From assembly GCA_019120395.1 (NCBI GenBank), contig DWVD01000113.1, positions 62,001 to 126,000 on the forward strand: a stretch of DNA of 64,000 bases, in the 5' to 3' direction. The notes under the pieces were generated by a model. It did not search any database. It was not told the origin of the DNA and saw nothing but the letters and a program-made list of their open reading frames with translations. This stretch comes from Candidatus Gemmiger faecigallinarum (GTDB lineage Bacteria; Bacillota; Clostridia; Oscillospirales; Ruminococcaceae). This document shows, in pieces, positions 24,799 to 33,238 of the stretch (the stretch's first letter is position 1; each line of letters begins with the position of its first letter). A program made the translations under genes and the position numbers.

Positions 24799-25719
24799 TT
24801 GAAGATCCTGTTCATGGGCACGCCGGACATCGCGGCGCAAAGCCTTGCCGCCCTGATCGACGCAGGCCACGAGATCTGCGCCGTCTACACCCGCGCCGAC
24901 AAGCCGGTCGGCCGCAAGCAGGTGCTTACCGCGCCGCCGGTCAAACAGCTGGCGGTGCAGCACGGCATCCCGGTCTACCAGCCCGCCACCCTGCGGGACG
25001 GCCGGGCGGAAGAAGTGTTCCGCACCCTGGTGCCCGACCTGGTGGTGGTGGTGGCCTACGGCCGCATCCTGCCGCCGGAGCTTTTGCACATTGCCCGGCT
25101 GGGGTGCATCAACCTGCATGTCTCGTTGCTGCCCAAATACCGCGGCTCGGCGCCCATCCAGTGGGCGGTCATCCACGGCGACGCCGAGACCGGCGTCACC
25201 ATCATGCAGATGGACGAGGGCTGCGACACCGGCGATATTCTGATGGTGGAAAAGGTCCCCATCGGCCCGGAGGAGACCTCCGGCGAACTGTTCGACCGGG
25301 TGGCGGCCATCGGTGCAAAAACGCTGGTGCGGGCCGTCGCCCTGCTGGACGAGGGCAAGCTTGCCCCCCAAAAGCAGGACGACAGCCAGGCCACCCAGGC
25401 GCCCATGCTCAAAAAAGAGATGGCGCGCTTTGCCTTTGACCAGCCCGCCGCCGCGCTTCACGATCTGATCCGGGGCATGAACCCCTGGCCGGTGGCGTTC
25501 TTTGAGTACGGCGACAAAAAAGTAAAGGTGCTTGCCAGCCGCACGGCGGAAAATCCAAGCGGCGCCCCGGCAGGCGCCGTGCTTGCCACAAAGCCGCTGA
25601 CCATCGCCTGCGCAGACGGCGCTTTGCAGCTTTTGCAGGTCACGCCGGAGGGCGGCAAGCCGATGGACGGCACCGCCTGGGCCGCCGGCCGCCGCCTGAA
25701 AGCGGGGGACAGCCTGTGA
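24799..25719 (+). CDS. fmt: Methionyl-tRNA formyltransferase
   Basis: 306 residues; formylates initiator Met-tRNA using 10-formyl-THF. N-terminal Rossmann-like domain: MGTPDIAAQSLAAL, then NLHVSLLPKYRGSAPIQWAVIHGD with catalytic Asn, His and the conserved SLLPxxRG; C-terminal tRNA-binding barrel from about residue 205. Translation starts at TTG (24799), supported by GGAGGGG nine bases upstream and no ATG nearby. Its stop overlaps the rsmB GTG. Confidence 0.97.
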   Translation: MKILFMGTPDIAAQSLAALIDAGHEICAVYTRADKPVGRKQVLTAPPVKQLAVQHGIPVYQPATLRDGRAEEVFRTLVPDLVVVVAYGRILPPELLHIARLGCINLHVSLLPKYRGSAPIQWAVIHGDAETGVTIMQMDEGCDTGDILMVEKVPIGPEETSGELFDRVAAIGAKTLVRAVALLDEGKLAPQKQDDSQATQAPMLKKEMARFAFDQPAAALHDLIRGMNPWPVAFFEYGDKKVKVLASRTAENPSGAPAGAVLATKPLTIACADGALQLLQVTPEGGKPMDGTAWAAGRRLKAGDSL

Positions 25720-27041
25720 CGCCCCGCGCTCTGGCCGTCCGCGCCCTGATGCACCAGGAGCAGAACGGCTACGCCAACCTAGTGCTGGATGCAGAACTGA
25801 AAAAGTGCGACCCGCCGCTGGACCCCCGCGACGCTGCTTTTGCCGCCCGCATTTTTTACACGGTGGTGGAGCGCCAGCGCCTGCTGGATCTCTGCCTGGC
25901 GCAGTTTCTCCGCAAGCCGGTGGCAAAGCTGGACGCGCCCGTCCGCGCCATCCTGCGCGCCGGGCTGGCTCAGGCAAAATTTCTGGATGTGCCGGTATCC
26001 GCCGCCGTCAACGAGTCGGTCAAGCTGACCAGGGCTTTTGGCAAGTCCAGCGCGGCCGGCATGGTCAACGCGGTGCTGCGCCGGGCGGTGCAGTTTGCGC
26101 CGGAGCCTTCCGCCTTTGCCGGCCCGGTACAGCGGCTGGCCGTTTTGTACAGCCTGTCCGACCCGGTCGCGGAGCTTTTGTATCAGAGCTACGGCGACAG
26201 GGCGTTTGCCATCGCGCAGGCGTTTTATGACAGCGCCGGACGCAATGTCACCGCCATCCGTGTCAACACGCTGCGCATCGGCGACGCGGAGCTGGCGTCG
26301 CTGCTGACCGCCGCGGGCTGCCGGGTGGAGCCGGGCCCCTGGCCCCACTGCCTGCTGGTGCGGTTTGCGGGTTCGCCCGCCGCCACCGAGGCGTTCCGCC
26401 AGGGGCTTTACCATGTGCAGGGGCTTGCGTCCCAGTTTGCGGCCGACTGCGTGGACGCCTGCCCCGGCCAGCGGGTGCTGGACCTGTGCGCCGCCCCCGG
26501 CGGCAAAAGCCTGACCCTTGCCTATGCCATGGGCAACGCCGGCGCGCTTGTCAGCTGCGACGCGGTGCAAAGCCGCCTGCCGCTGATCGAGTCCGCTTTC
26601 CGCCGCTGCGGCGTTACCTGCGGCAGGGTGCTGGCAAACGACGCCTCGTGCCAAAACCCGGCGCTGGGGCAGTTTGACCGCATCCTCTGCGACGTGCCCT
26701 GCAGCGGGCTGGGGGTCATCGGCAAAAAGCCGGATGTGCGCTACAAAACGCTGGAAGGCCTGCCGGAACTGGCGGCCCTGCAGCAGCGCATCCTGCGCAG
26801 CGCCGCCGCCAGCCTTGCGCCGGGCGGACGGCTGGTCTATTCCACCTGCACGCTCAACCCCCAGGAGAACGAGGATCAGATCCGTGCGTTCTGCCGCGAT
26901 CACCCGCAGTTTGCCGTCCTGCCGCCCGCATCCGCGCCGGAAGGCGCGGCGGATACCGGCTTCGGCACGCTGCTTTTGCCCGACCGCACCGGCACCGACG
27001 GTTTTTTTGCTGCAATTTTGGTACGCAGACCGGTAAAATGA
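25716..27041 (+). CDS. rsmB: 16S rRNA m5C967 methyltransferase RsmB (Sun)
   Basis: 441 residues. An N-terminal NusB-like helical domain (to about 140) precedes a SAM methyltransferase: LDLCAAPGGKS (motif I), CDVPCSGLGVIGKKPDVRYK with the PC catalytic Cys, YSTCTLNPQENED with the second Cys. Starts with GTG inside the fmt stop codon (CTGTGA), so coupled to fmt. Confidence 0.95.
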   Translation: MTPRALAVRALMHQEQNGYANLVLDAELKKCDPPLDPRDAAFAARIFYTVVERQRLLDLCLAQFLRKPVAKLDAPVRAILRAGLAQAKFLDVPVSAAVNESVKLTRAFGKSSAAGMVNAVLRRAVQFAPEPSAFAGPVQRLAVLYSLSDPVAELLYQSYGDRAFAIAQAFYDSAGRNVTAIRVNTLRIGDAELASLLTAAGCRVEPGPWPHCLLVRFAGSPAATEAFRQGLYHVQGLASQFAADCVDACPGQRVLDLCAAPGGKSLTLAYAMGNAGALVSCDAVQSRLPLIESAFRRCGVTCGRVLANDASCQNPALGQFDRILCDVPCSGLGVIGKKPDVRYKTLEGLPELAALQQRILRSAAASLAPGGRLVYSTCTLNPQENEDQIRAFCRDHPQFAVLPPASAPEGAADTGFGTLLLPDRTGTDGFFAAILVRRPVK

Positions 27042-27061
27042 TTGCAAATTTCTGAAATTTT

Positions 27062-27100
27062 GAAGGAAGTTAACAATTCCTTCCAGAAATGTACTATAAT
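27062..27100 (+). promoter_or_regulatory. Promoter before rlmN with inverted repeat
   Basis: TATAAT at 27095-27100. TTAACA (27070-27075) would be a -35 at a long 19-base spacing. A 7-bp inverted repeat GAAGGAA/TTCCTTC (27062-27083) overlaps it, a possible operator. Confidence 0.5.
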
Positions 27101-27150
27101 AGAATGACGGAAAAATGCCCGGACTATGACGGGAAAGGAGAGCGCCAGCC

Positions 27151-28239
27151 ATGACCCCCACCACACAGCAAACCCGGCCGGTCTGCCTGTCGGACCTGAC
27201 GCAGGACAGGCTGGCGGAGTATATCGCCTCGCTGGGGCAGCCGGCCTTCCGCGCCAAACAGATCTACAAGTGGCTGCACCAGAAACTCGTCACCGACTTT
27301 TCCGCCATGACCGACCAGCCCAAAGCACTGATCGAGCAGCTGCAGCAGACCTGCACCATCGCTTCGCCGTCCATCCGGCGCAAGCAGTGTTCCAAAGACG
27401 GCACGGTCAAGTATCTTTTGCAGCTGGCCGACGGCAACTGCATCGAGACGGTGCTCATGCGCTACCATTACGGCAACTCGGTCTGCGTGTCCACCCAGGT
27501 GGGCTGCGCCATGGGCTGCCGGTTCTGCGCCTCCACCCAGGCGGGCCGCGTCCGCGACCTGACGGCGGGGGAGATCGCTTCCGAGATCTACACCGTCCAG
27601 CGGGACACCGGCGAGCGGGTCTCCCACATCGTGCTGATGGGCATCGGCGAGCCGCTGCACAACTTCAATAACGTCATGGACTTTTTGGAGATCATCTCCA
27701 GCCCCGGCGGCCTGAACATCGGCATGCGCAATATCAGCCTGTCCACCTGCGGTCTGGTGCCCAAAATCGACGAGCTTGCCAAGCGCAAACTGCAGCTGAC
27801 GCTTTCCATCTCGCTGCACGCGCCCAACAACAAAATGCGCAGCAGCATGATGCCGGTCAACGACGCCTACCCGCTGGAGCAGCTGATCCCCGCCTGCCGC
27901 CGGTATCAGCAGGCCACCGGGCGGCGCATCAGTTTCGAGTATTCGATGGTGCGCGGCGTCAACGATTCGCCTGAGACCGCCCGCGAACTTGCCCACCTGA
28001 TCCGCGGAATGGGCGCCCACGTCAACCTGATCCCCATCAACCCCGTCGACGGCAGCCCCTATTCCGCCACCGACGACAGAAATATCCGCCGTTTCCGCGA
28101 TTTGCTGGAGCAGCTGGGCGTCAACGCCACCGTGCGCCGCCGCCTGGGCGCAGACATCAGCGCGGCTTGCGGCCAGCTTCGGCGCGAGGACGCCAGCCAG
28201 GCGGCCAAATCAGCGATGGAAAGGAATCAAACCACATGA
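27151..28239 (+). CDS. rlmN: Dual-specificity RNA methyltransferase RlmN
   Basis: 362 residues; radical SAM enzyme that methylates C2 of A2503 in 23S rRNA and A37 in some tRNAs. Cluster motif CAMGCRFC (Cx3Cx2C); GIGEPLHNFNNV, LSISLHAPNNKMR, and STCG with the methyl-carrying Cys region fit the family. The second catalytic Cys lies near the C-terminus (ISAACGQL). ATGA overlap with the phosphatase gene downstream. Confidence 0.97.
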   Translation: MTPTTQQTRPVCLSDLTQDRLAEYIASLGQPAFRAKQIYKWLHQKLVTDFSAMTDQPKALIEQLQQTCTIASPSIRRKQCSKDGTVKYLLQLADGNCIETVLMRYHYGNSVCVSTQVGCAMGCRFCASTQAGRVRDLTAGEIASEIYTVQRDTGERVSHIVLMGIGEPLHNFNNVMDFLEIISSPGGLNIGMRNISLSTCGLVPKIDELAKRKLQLTLSISLHAPNNKMRSSMMPVNDAYPLEQLIPACRRYQQATGRRISFEYSMVRGVNDSPETARELAHLIRGMGAHVNLIPINPVDGSPYSATDDRNIRRFRDLLEQLGVNATVRRRLGADISAACGQLRREDASQAAKSAMERNQTT

Positions 28240-28985
28240 AACTTGCGGCGCTAACTGACATCGGCAGCTGCCGGCAGGAGAACCAGGACAATTTCTGCGG
28301 CCAGCAGCTGACGGACGGTTCCGGCTGGGGCATCGTCTGCGACGGCATGGGCGGCGCCAACGGCGGGCGGGTGGCTGCGCGCATCGCCACCGATACCATG
28401 CTGCAGTATTTTTCCCGCCAGCTCAAAACGCTGCGCCACGGCGAGGAAAAACAGTTCATCATGCACGGATTTGACATTACCAACCGCGCGGTTTATGATA
28501 AAGCTACGTCTGACCCGGACATGCTGGGCATGGGCACCACCGGCGTCTGCGTTTATCTGTACGGCGATATGGCGCACATCGTCCATGCGGGCGACAGCCG
28601 CGCATATCTGTACCGCGGCGGCGAGATCCGCCAGCTGACCCGCGACCATTCGATGGTGCAGCAGCTGGTGGACAGCGGGCAGATCACCCGCGAGCAGGCC
28701 GCATCCCACCCGCAAAAGAACCTGATCACCCGGGCGCTGGGGGTTTCGGCCAACATTGTGCCCGAATACAACCGCTGCGATGTGGAGCCGGGGGATGTGC
28801 TTCTGCTCTGCACCGACGGCCTGACCAATATGGTCCCGGACGAGGAAATCGCCCTGATCCTGCAGGAAACCACATTTTTCGACGCGCCGCGCATCCTGGT
28901 CGACCGCGCTTTGAAAGGCGGCGGACAGGACAACATCACGGTACTCTTGATGGGCGTGGAAGTAACGGAGGAGACAAATGGATAA
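28236..28985 (+). CDS. prpC: PP2C-family Ser/Thr protein phosphatase (PrpC/Stp)
   Basis: 249 residues; dephosphorylates targets of the adjacent PASTA kinase. Metal-binding acids in DIGSCRQENQDNF, CDGMGGANGG, LLLCTDGLTN and GGGQDNITVLL are in the canonical PPM order, with AGDSRAYLYR in the core. The start overlaps rlmN by four bases and the stop overlaps prkC by eight. Confidence 0.97.
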   Translation: MKLAALTDIGSCRQENQDNFCGQQLTDGSGWGIVCDGMGGANGGRVAARIATDTMLQYFSRQLKTLRHGEEKQFIMHGFDITNRAVYDKATSDPDMLGMGTTGVCVYLYGDMAHIVHAGDSRAYLYRGGEIRQLTRDHSMVQQLVDSGQITREQAASHPQKNLITRALGVSANIVPEYNRCDVEPGDVLLLCTDGLTNMVPDEEIALILQETTFFDAPRILVDRALKGGGQDNITVLLMGVEVTEETNG

Positions 28986-30861
28986 TCTGATCGGAAAAAA
29001 GCTGGACGGCCGTTATCTGATCGAAAGTCTGATCGGCGTGGGCGGCATGGCCAATGTCTACCGCGGCAAGGATGTCCAGACCGGCAACGCCGTCGCCGTC
29101 AAGGTCCTGAAACAGGAACTGATGGACAACGAGGAACTGGTCCGGCGCTTTAAAAACGAGTCCAAGGCCATCTCGATCCTCAGCCATCCCAATATCGTCA
29201 AAGTATACGACGTTTCAGTGTCGGATACGATGCAGTATATCGTGATGGAATATATCGACGGTATCACGCTGAAAGAATACCTCAAGCAGCGCGGCGGCGC
29301 GCTGACCTGGAAGGAGACGGTGCACTTTGCCACCCAGATCCTGGTGGCGCTGGAGCACGCCCATGCCAAGGGCATCGTCCACCGGGACGTCAAGCCGCAG
29401 AACATCATGCTGCTGGCCGACGGCTCCATCAAGATGATGGATTTCGGCATCGCCCGCTTCTCCCGCGCGCAGAGCCAGACCGTCAGCGACAAGGCCATCG
29501 GTTCGGTGCACTATATCAGCCCCGAACAGGCCAAGGGCGACAAGACCGACGCGCGCACCGACATTTACTCGGTTGGCGTCATGCTGTACGAGATGCTCAG
29601 CGGTCAGCTGCCTTTTGACGGCAACGGCGCGGTCTCCATCGCCATCATGCAGATCTCCGAGAAGCCCTGCCCGCTGGCTGAGGTCGCGCCCAATGTGCCG
29701 GAGGGACTGCGCCAGATCACCGAAAAGGCGATGAACAAAGACCCCGGCGAGCGCTACCAGTCCGCCCGCGAGATGCTGGACGCCATTACCGAATTCAAGC
29801 ATAACCCCTCGATCCGGTTCGAGTACGAGTATATGACCTCTGACACGCCGGCCAAAACCATTAACAAGGTGGTCAACGACAGCAAGGCCCGCACCAACGT
29901 GCGTACGGCCGATGCGCGCCGCGCCGGCCAGCCGGGAGAAACAAACGGCAAAGGTATGAAAAAGAAACGGAAAAAGGACAAGCCTTTCTCGGTCGTGCCC
30001 ATTTTTACGGGCATGGCGGTGGCGTTTGTGATCGGCGCTTTCATTCTGGTGTATCTGATCTTTGCAAACTCCACCAACCCGCTGTTTTCCAACCGCGCCG
30101 ACGTGCAGCTGATCAATTTCGTCGGCATGACGGAGGACGAGTTTCGCGCCTCGGAATACTATTCCAAGCTGACCCCCAACTGGGTGTATGAATACAACTC
30201 CCAGTATGCGGAGGGCGTGATCTACCAGCAGAACCCCAAAACCGGCCGTACCGTCAAAGAGGGCCAGACCATAACGCTGCACGTCAGCCGGGGCACGCTG
30301 TGGGTCGATATTCCGGACAGTGTGATCGGCATGGACAAGGAGGAGGCAGAGCAGGCGATCAAGGACCTGGGCGTCCGCAATGTTGTCAGCAGTTTTGTCA
30401 TTGACGACAGCGCGACGTCCGGGACTGTTGTGCGTACCGACCCCGCCGCAGGCGAACAGGTGGAAGGCGACGCGACCGTGACGCTGTATATCGCGCAGGC
30501 CAGCATCCAGACCACCACGGTGCTGACCAGCACCGTCGGCATGAGCGAGGAGGACGCCCGCCAGGCCCTCGGCGCGCTGAACGTGACGCCGCAGGTGGTG
30601 GAGCAGGCCAGCTCCGAGCCGGCCGGTCAGGTCATTGCCATGTCTCCCACGGCGGGCACTGAGGTCCGCATCGGTTCCCGCGTGATCCTGTACGTCTCCA
30701 GCGGCGTGCCCGAAACACCGGCGACGACAAACCCCGGAACGAGCACGACTGTGCCGAACTGGTGGGAAGAGATCCCTGCGGGCAGCGGCAACTGGGTCGA
30801 GGTCCGCCTTGGCGAGGACGGCCATAACTATCGTGTGGACACGGGAGAAATGATCCGTTGA
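28978..30861 (+). CDS. prkC: PASTA-domain Ser/Thr protein kinase PrkC
   Basis: 627 residues; membrane kinase that senses peptidoglycan fragments and lipid II. Kinase domain 1-270 with G loop IGVGGMANVY, catalytic HRDVKPQN, DFGIARF and APE-equivalent SPEQ. A lysine-rich juxtamembrane patch precedes one helix at about 341-363. Outside are three PASTA repeats (about 377-440, 445-510, 513-580) and a Trp-containing tail (NWWEEIPAGSGNW). The Thr-rich linker ends the PASTA array. Coupled to phosphatase upstream and rsgA downstream by overlaps. Confidence 0.97.
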   Translation: MDNLIGKKLDGRYLIESLIGVGGMANVYRGKDVQTGNAVAVKVLKQELMDNEELVRRFKNESKAISILSHPNIVKVYDVSVSDTMQYIVMEYIDGITLKEYLKQRGGALTWKETVHFATQILVALEHAHAKGIVHRDVKPQNIMLLADGSIKMMDFGIARFSRAQSQTVSDKAIGSVHYISPEQAKGDKTDARTDIYSVGVMLYEMLSGQLPFDGNGAVSIAIMQISEKPCPLAEVAPNVPEGLRQITEKAMNKDPGERYQSAREMLDAITEFKHNPSIRFEYEYMTSDTPAKTINKVVNDSKARTNVRTADARRAGQPGETNGKGMKKKRKKDKPFSVVPIFTGMAVAFVIGAFILVYLIFANSTNPLFSNRADVQLINFVGMTEDEFRASEYYSKLTPNWVYEYNSQYAEGVIYQQNPKTGRTVKEGQTITLHVSRGTLWVDIPDSVIGMDKEEAEQAIKDLGVRNVVSSFVIDDSATSGTVVRTDPAAGEQVEGDATVTLYIAQASIQTTTVLTSTVGMSEEDARQALGALNVTPQVVEQASSEPAGQVIAMSPTAGTEVRIGSRVILYVSSGVPETPATTNPGTSTTVPNWWEEIPAGSGNWVEVRLGEDGHNYRVDTGEMIR

Positions 30862-31727
30862 CGGGATATATCGCAAAAGGCGTGGGTGGCTTTTATTACG
30901 TCCGCACCGACGCCGGCGTGCAGGAGTGCCGCGCCCGCGGGATCTTCCGCAAGCGGGGCGTCACGCCGGTGGCGGGGGATGTGGTCACGCTCAACGCCGA
31001 AGGAAACATGATCGACGAGATCCAGCCGCGCAAAAATGTGTTTGTGCGGCCGCCTGTCGCCAACCTGGACGTGCTGTTCATCGTTGCCAGCACCACCCAG
31101 CCGGTGCCCAGCACCCTGGTGCTGGACAAGCTGACGGCATCGGCGCTCTACCAGAATGTCCAGCCGGTTTTGGTGTTTACCAAGACCGACCTGTCCGCCG
31201 CCGACAAGCTGGCGGCGGATTACGCCCAGAGCGGCCTGCCGCTGGTGTTTGTGCACTACGACACCGGCGAGGGGCTGGACGAGGTGCGGGGCTGGATCCG
31301 GGGGCGGCTGTGCGCTTTCTGCGGAAACTCGGGCGTGGGCAAATCCACGCTGCTCAACACCATTGCACCTCAGCTCCAGCGCGAGACCGGCGAGATCAGC
31401 CGCAAGCTGGGCCGCGGCCGCCACACCACCCGCGAGACCGAGATCTTTGAGGTCTGCGGCGGGCGCATCGCCGACACCGCCGGTTTTGCCAGCCTGGAGA
31501 CCCAGCGCCTGTGCCATATCCCCAAGGAAGAACTGGAGCGGGTGTTTCCCGAGTTCGAACCCTACCGGGAACAGTGCCGCTTTATCGGCTGTTCCCACCG
31601 GTCCGAGAAAGGGTGCGCCGTCCGCGAGGCATTGGAGGAGGGGAAGATTTCCTCCTCCCGCTATGCCAGTTATCTGGCCATGTACGAGGAAGCGGCCCAG
31701 GTCAAAGAATGGGAGACCCGAAAATAA
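30858..31727 (+). CDS. rsgA: Ribosome small-subunit biogenesis GTPase RsgA
   Basis: 289 residues; circularly permuted GTPase that matures the 30S. OB fold first, then G4 (FTKTDLS), G1 (GNSGVGKSTLLN), G2 (GRHTTRETE) and G3 (DTAGF). A zinc site CRFIGCSHRSEKGC lies near the C-terminus. Start is TTG overlapping the prkC stop, with a site in the prkC end (GGGAGAAATG). The usual rpe gene between rsgA and thiN is absent here. Confidence 0.96.
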   Translation: MTGYIAKGVGGFYYVRTDAGVQECRARGIFRKRGVTPVAGDVVTLNAEGNMIDEIQPRKNVFVRPPVANLDVLFIVASTTQPVPSTLVLDKLTASALYQNVQPVLVFTKTDLSAADKLAADYAQSGLPLVFVHYDTGEGLDEVRGWIRGRLCAFCGNSGVGKSTLLNTIAPQLQRETGEISRKLGRGRHTTRETEIFEVCGGRIADTAGFASLETQRLCHIPKEELERVFPEFEPYREQCRFIGCSHRSEKGCAVREALEEGKISSSRYASYLAMYEEAAQVKEWETRK

Positions 31728-31737
31728 ACACCTTTCC

Positions 31738-31766
31738 GGGGCGGATGCATCCATCCGCCCCTTCTG
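31738..31766 (+). terminator. Hairpin after rsgA
   Basis: GGGGCGGATG, CATC loop, CATCCGCCCC and TTCTGT. The T-run is interrupted, so read-through into thiN is likely. Confidence 0.6.
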
Positions 31767-31933
31767 TGTGTCAGAGCTGCGGCGCACAGAAATGAAGGAC
31801 GGGCCGCCCTCCGGCAAATTCCAACCAAGACCGCGCGGCGGCCGCGCGCTTTTTGCATACGATCCTGACGGGATTTTCCTGCCGACGCCACTGCCGGCAA
31901 AGTTTATCTTTTGACGATCTGCGGAGGTCTGTT

Positions 31934-32581
31934 ATGTCCGATACCATCACCCGCGCCGTGATCCTTTCGGCCTGTCCGGTCTCGCGGGGGCTGCGCCGTT
32001 ATATCCGCCCCGGGGACTGTATCGTCGCCTGCGACGCCGGATACCGCAACGCGAAAGCCCTGGGCGTGCGGCCGGACCTGATCGTGGGCGATTTTGATTC
32101 GGCGCCGCGGCCGCCGCAGGACGGCCATACCATCGTGCTGCCCCATGTCAAGGATGATACCGACACCCATTACGCCGCCCGCTGGCTGCTGGAGCAGGGG
32201 GCGGGGCAGGTCGTCATGCTGGGGGCGCTGGGCGGCGCCCGCCTGGAACATTCGCTGGCCAACATTGCCACCGGGCTGTATCTGGCGCAAAACGGCGTGG
32301 ACGTCTGCCTGGCTGACGAGCGCAGTGAACTGCGCTACCTGCTGCCCGGCCGGCCGCTTGTGCTGGACCGCGCCGACTGGATGTACCTTTCGGTGTTCCC
32401 GCTGGACGGGGCGCTGACCGGCGTGGACCTGGCTGGGGTATTCTATCCGCTTTCCGGCGCGGTGCTTACGCCGGATTTCCCGCTGGGCGTCAGCAACGAG
32501 TTTACTGCCCCGCAGGCAAAACTTGCATGCGCCGGCGGCAGCGGCCTTGTGGTGCTGACCCGCGCCGATGCCCAGGGGTAA
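31934..32581 (+). CDS. thiN: Thiamine pyrophosphokinase
   Basis: 215 residues; converts thiamine to TPP. N-terminal domain holds CDAGYRNAKALGVRPDLIVGDFDS, HVKDDTDTHYAARWLLEQ and LGALGGARLEHSLAN, the family signature with acidic metal ligands. C-terminal beta domain ends with SNEF..A. ATG at 31934 follows GCGGAGG. Its place after rsgA matches other Firmicutes. Confidence 0.93.
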   Translation: MSDTITRAVILSACPVSRGLRRYIRPGDCIVACDAGYRNAKALGVRPDLIVGDFDSAPRPPQDGHTIVLPHVKDDTDTHYAARWLLEQGAGQVVMLGALGGARLEHSLANIATGLYLAQNGVDVCLADERSELRYLLPGRPLVLDRADWMYLSVFPLDGALTGVDLAGVFYPLSGAVLTPDFPLGVSNEFTAPQAKLACAGGSGLVVLTRADAQG

Positions 32582-32613
32582 GGCGCGTCCAGTGTCGCCC
32601 TGCCTTTGTGCGG

Positions 32614-32631
32614 CATACAATGGCATACACG
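32614..32631 (+). promoter_or_regulatory. Sigma-E-like -10 elements before spoVM
   Basis: CATACAAT at 32614-32621 is an exact match to the sigma-E -10, repeated as CATACACG ten bases on. No good sigma-E -35 is seen. spoVM is sigma-E controlled in Bacillus, so this fits but is not proven. Confidence 0.4.
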
Positions 32632-32653
32632 GTCAAACAGGGAGGTGTGTGCC

Positions 32654-32725
32654 ATGCAAATCGTCGTTGTCAAATGCCCCAAAGCGCTCAGCTGGCTGCT
32701 GCGCGCCGTGTTCAAGGTGAAATAA
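32654..32725 (+). CDS. spoVM: Stage V sporulation protein SpoVM
   Basis: A 23-residue protein, MQIVVVKCPKALSWLLRAVF and KVK. It aligns with SpoVM: Met, a hydrophobic run to Lys7, the Pro9-Lys10 kink, then an amphipathic helix with Leu-Leu-Arg. SpoVM recognises positive membrane curvature and anchors SpoIVA on the forespore. Ribosome site GGAGGTGTGTGCC precedes the ATG. It sits after thiN, the same position as in Bacillus. Too short for most gene callers. Confidence 0.85.
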   Translation: MQIVVVKCPKALSWLLRAVFKVK

Positions 32726-32757
32726 GCCCCGGCACGGCGGCCTTTTGAAAAAACGCG

Positions 32758-32801
32758 CAGGTCCCCGGCCCGAGGCGCCGCCGCCCCGGGCCGGGGACCT
32801 G
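32758..32801 (+). terminator. Hairpin after spoVM
   Basis: A 15-bp perfect GC-rich stem (starting CAGGTCCCCGGCCC) with a loop of 14 bases; no T-run. Position 32 bases after spoVM. Confidence 0.6.
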
Positions 32802-32908
32802 ACTTTGCGCTGCGGGGTTCGGGACGCCGAAAAAGGCGCTGGACTTTTCCGGCCTGCCGCCTGCCGATGGTAAAACAGTAGCAGCCGTGCAGCGCATCGT
32901 TTTTGCAA

Positions 32909-32952
32909 AGCGCATAATACTCCGCCCGGAGTGTTATGCGCTTTCTTTTTTT
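32909..32952 (+). terminator. Strong terminator in the spoVM / radical SAM gap
   Basis: A 15-bp stem AGCGCATAATACTCC and complement (one T-G pair), loop GCCC, then TTTCTTTTTTT. No gene lies directly upstream except spoVM 180 bases away, so a small transcript between 32802 and 32908 is possible. Confidence 0.75.
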
Positions 32953-33087
32953 GCGGCGCGGCCTACTAACTTTGAGGAGGAACCTTTTGCCGCTGCGCCG
33001 TTCAGTCGCTGGCTGTTTGCGCGCATTTACCCGCAAACGTAACTGTCTGTATCAAAACCGGGCTCCCGCTGCGGCGGGGGCCTTTTT
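32953..33087 (+). ncRNA. Possible small RNA bounded by two terminators
   Basis: The segment runs from the previous terminator to another hairpin with T5 (33061-33087). It contains GGCGCGGC pairing with GCCGC..GCGCC around a loop that exposes TTTGAGGAGGAACC, an SD-like sequence. A TTG-started reading frame from 32987 exists but runs through the terminator, so it is unlikely to be a gene. No promoter is obvious. Confidence 0.25.
33061..33087 (+). terminator. Rho-independent terminator
   Basis: GGCTCCCGC, four bases, GCGGGGGCC and TTTTT. Confidence 0.6.
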
Positions 33088-33238
33088 GTATGGCGCAGGG
33101 CGGCCGCTTTTGGATTTTAACATCTTGCAAACAAAATCTGAACATCAGCAAAACAACCCCGCGGTATCCTAGGGACAGTCGATGGAGCTATCGTATCCAA
33201 CAATCTATCCGAAGTCCCAAAATGAAAAGGAGAAACCT
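33088..33238. other. Region upstream of the radical SAM gene
   Basis: No gene seen. A TATCCT at 33165 could be a -10 but its -35 is poor. Confidence 0.4.

Noticed and set aside
33120..33170. Shared GCAAACAAAA motif at 33128 and 38601 as a common regulatory box
   Set aside because: Spacing to the -10-like elements differs (27 and 17 bases), so no consistent arrangement; likely chance.
32936..33172. Arg-rich plus-strand frame in the spoVM / radical SAM gap (also from TTG 32987 with AGGAGG upstream)
   Set aside because: It runs through a strong terminator at 33061-33087 and has low-complexity composition; SD-like site noted under small RNA instead.
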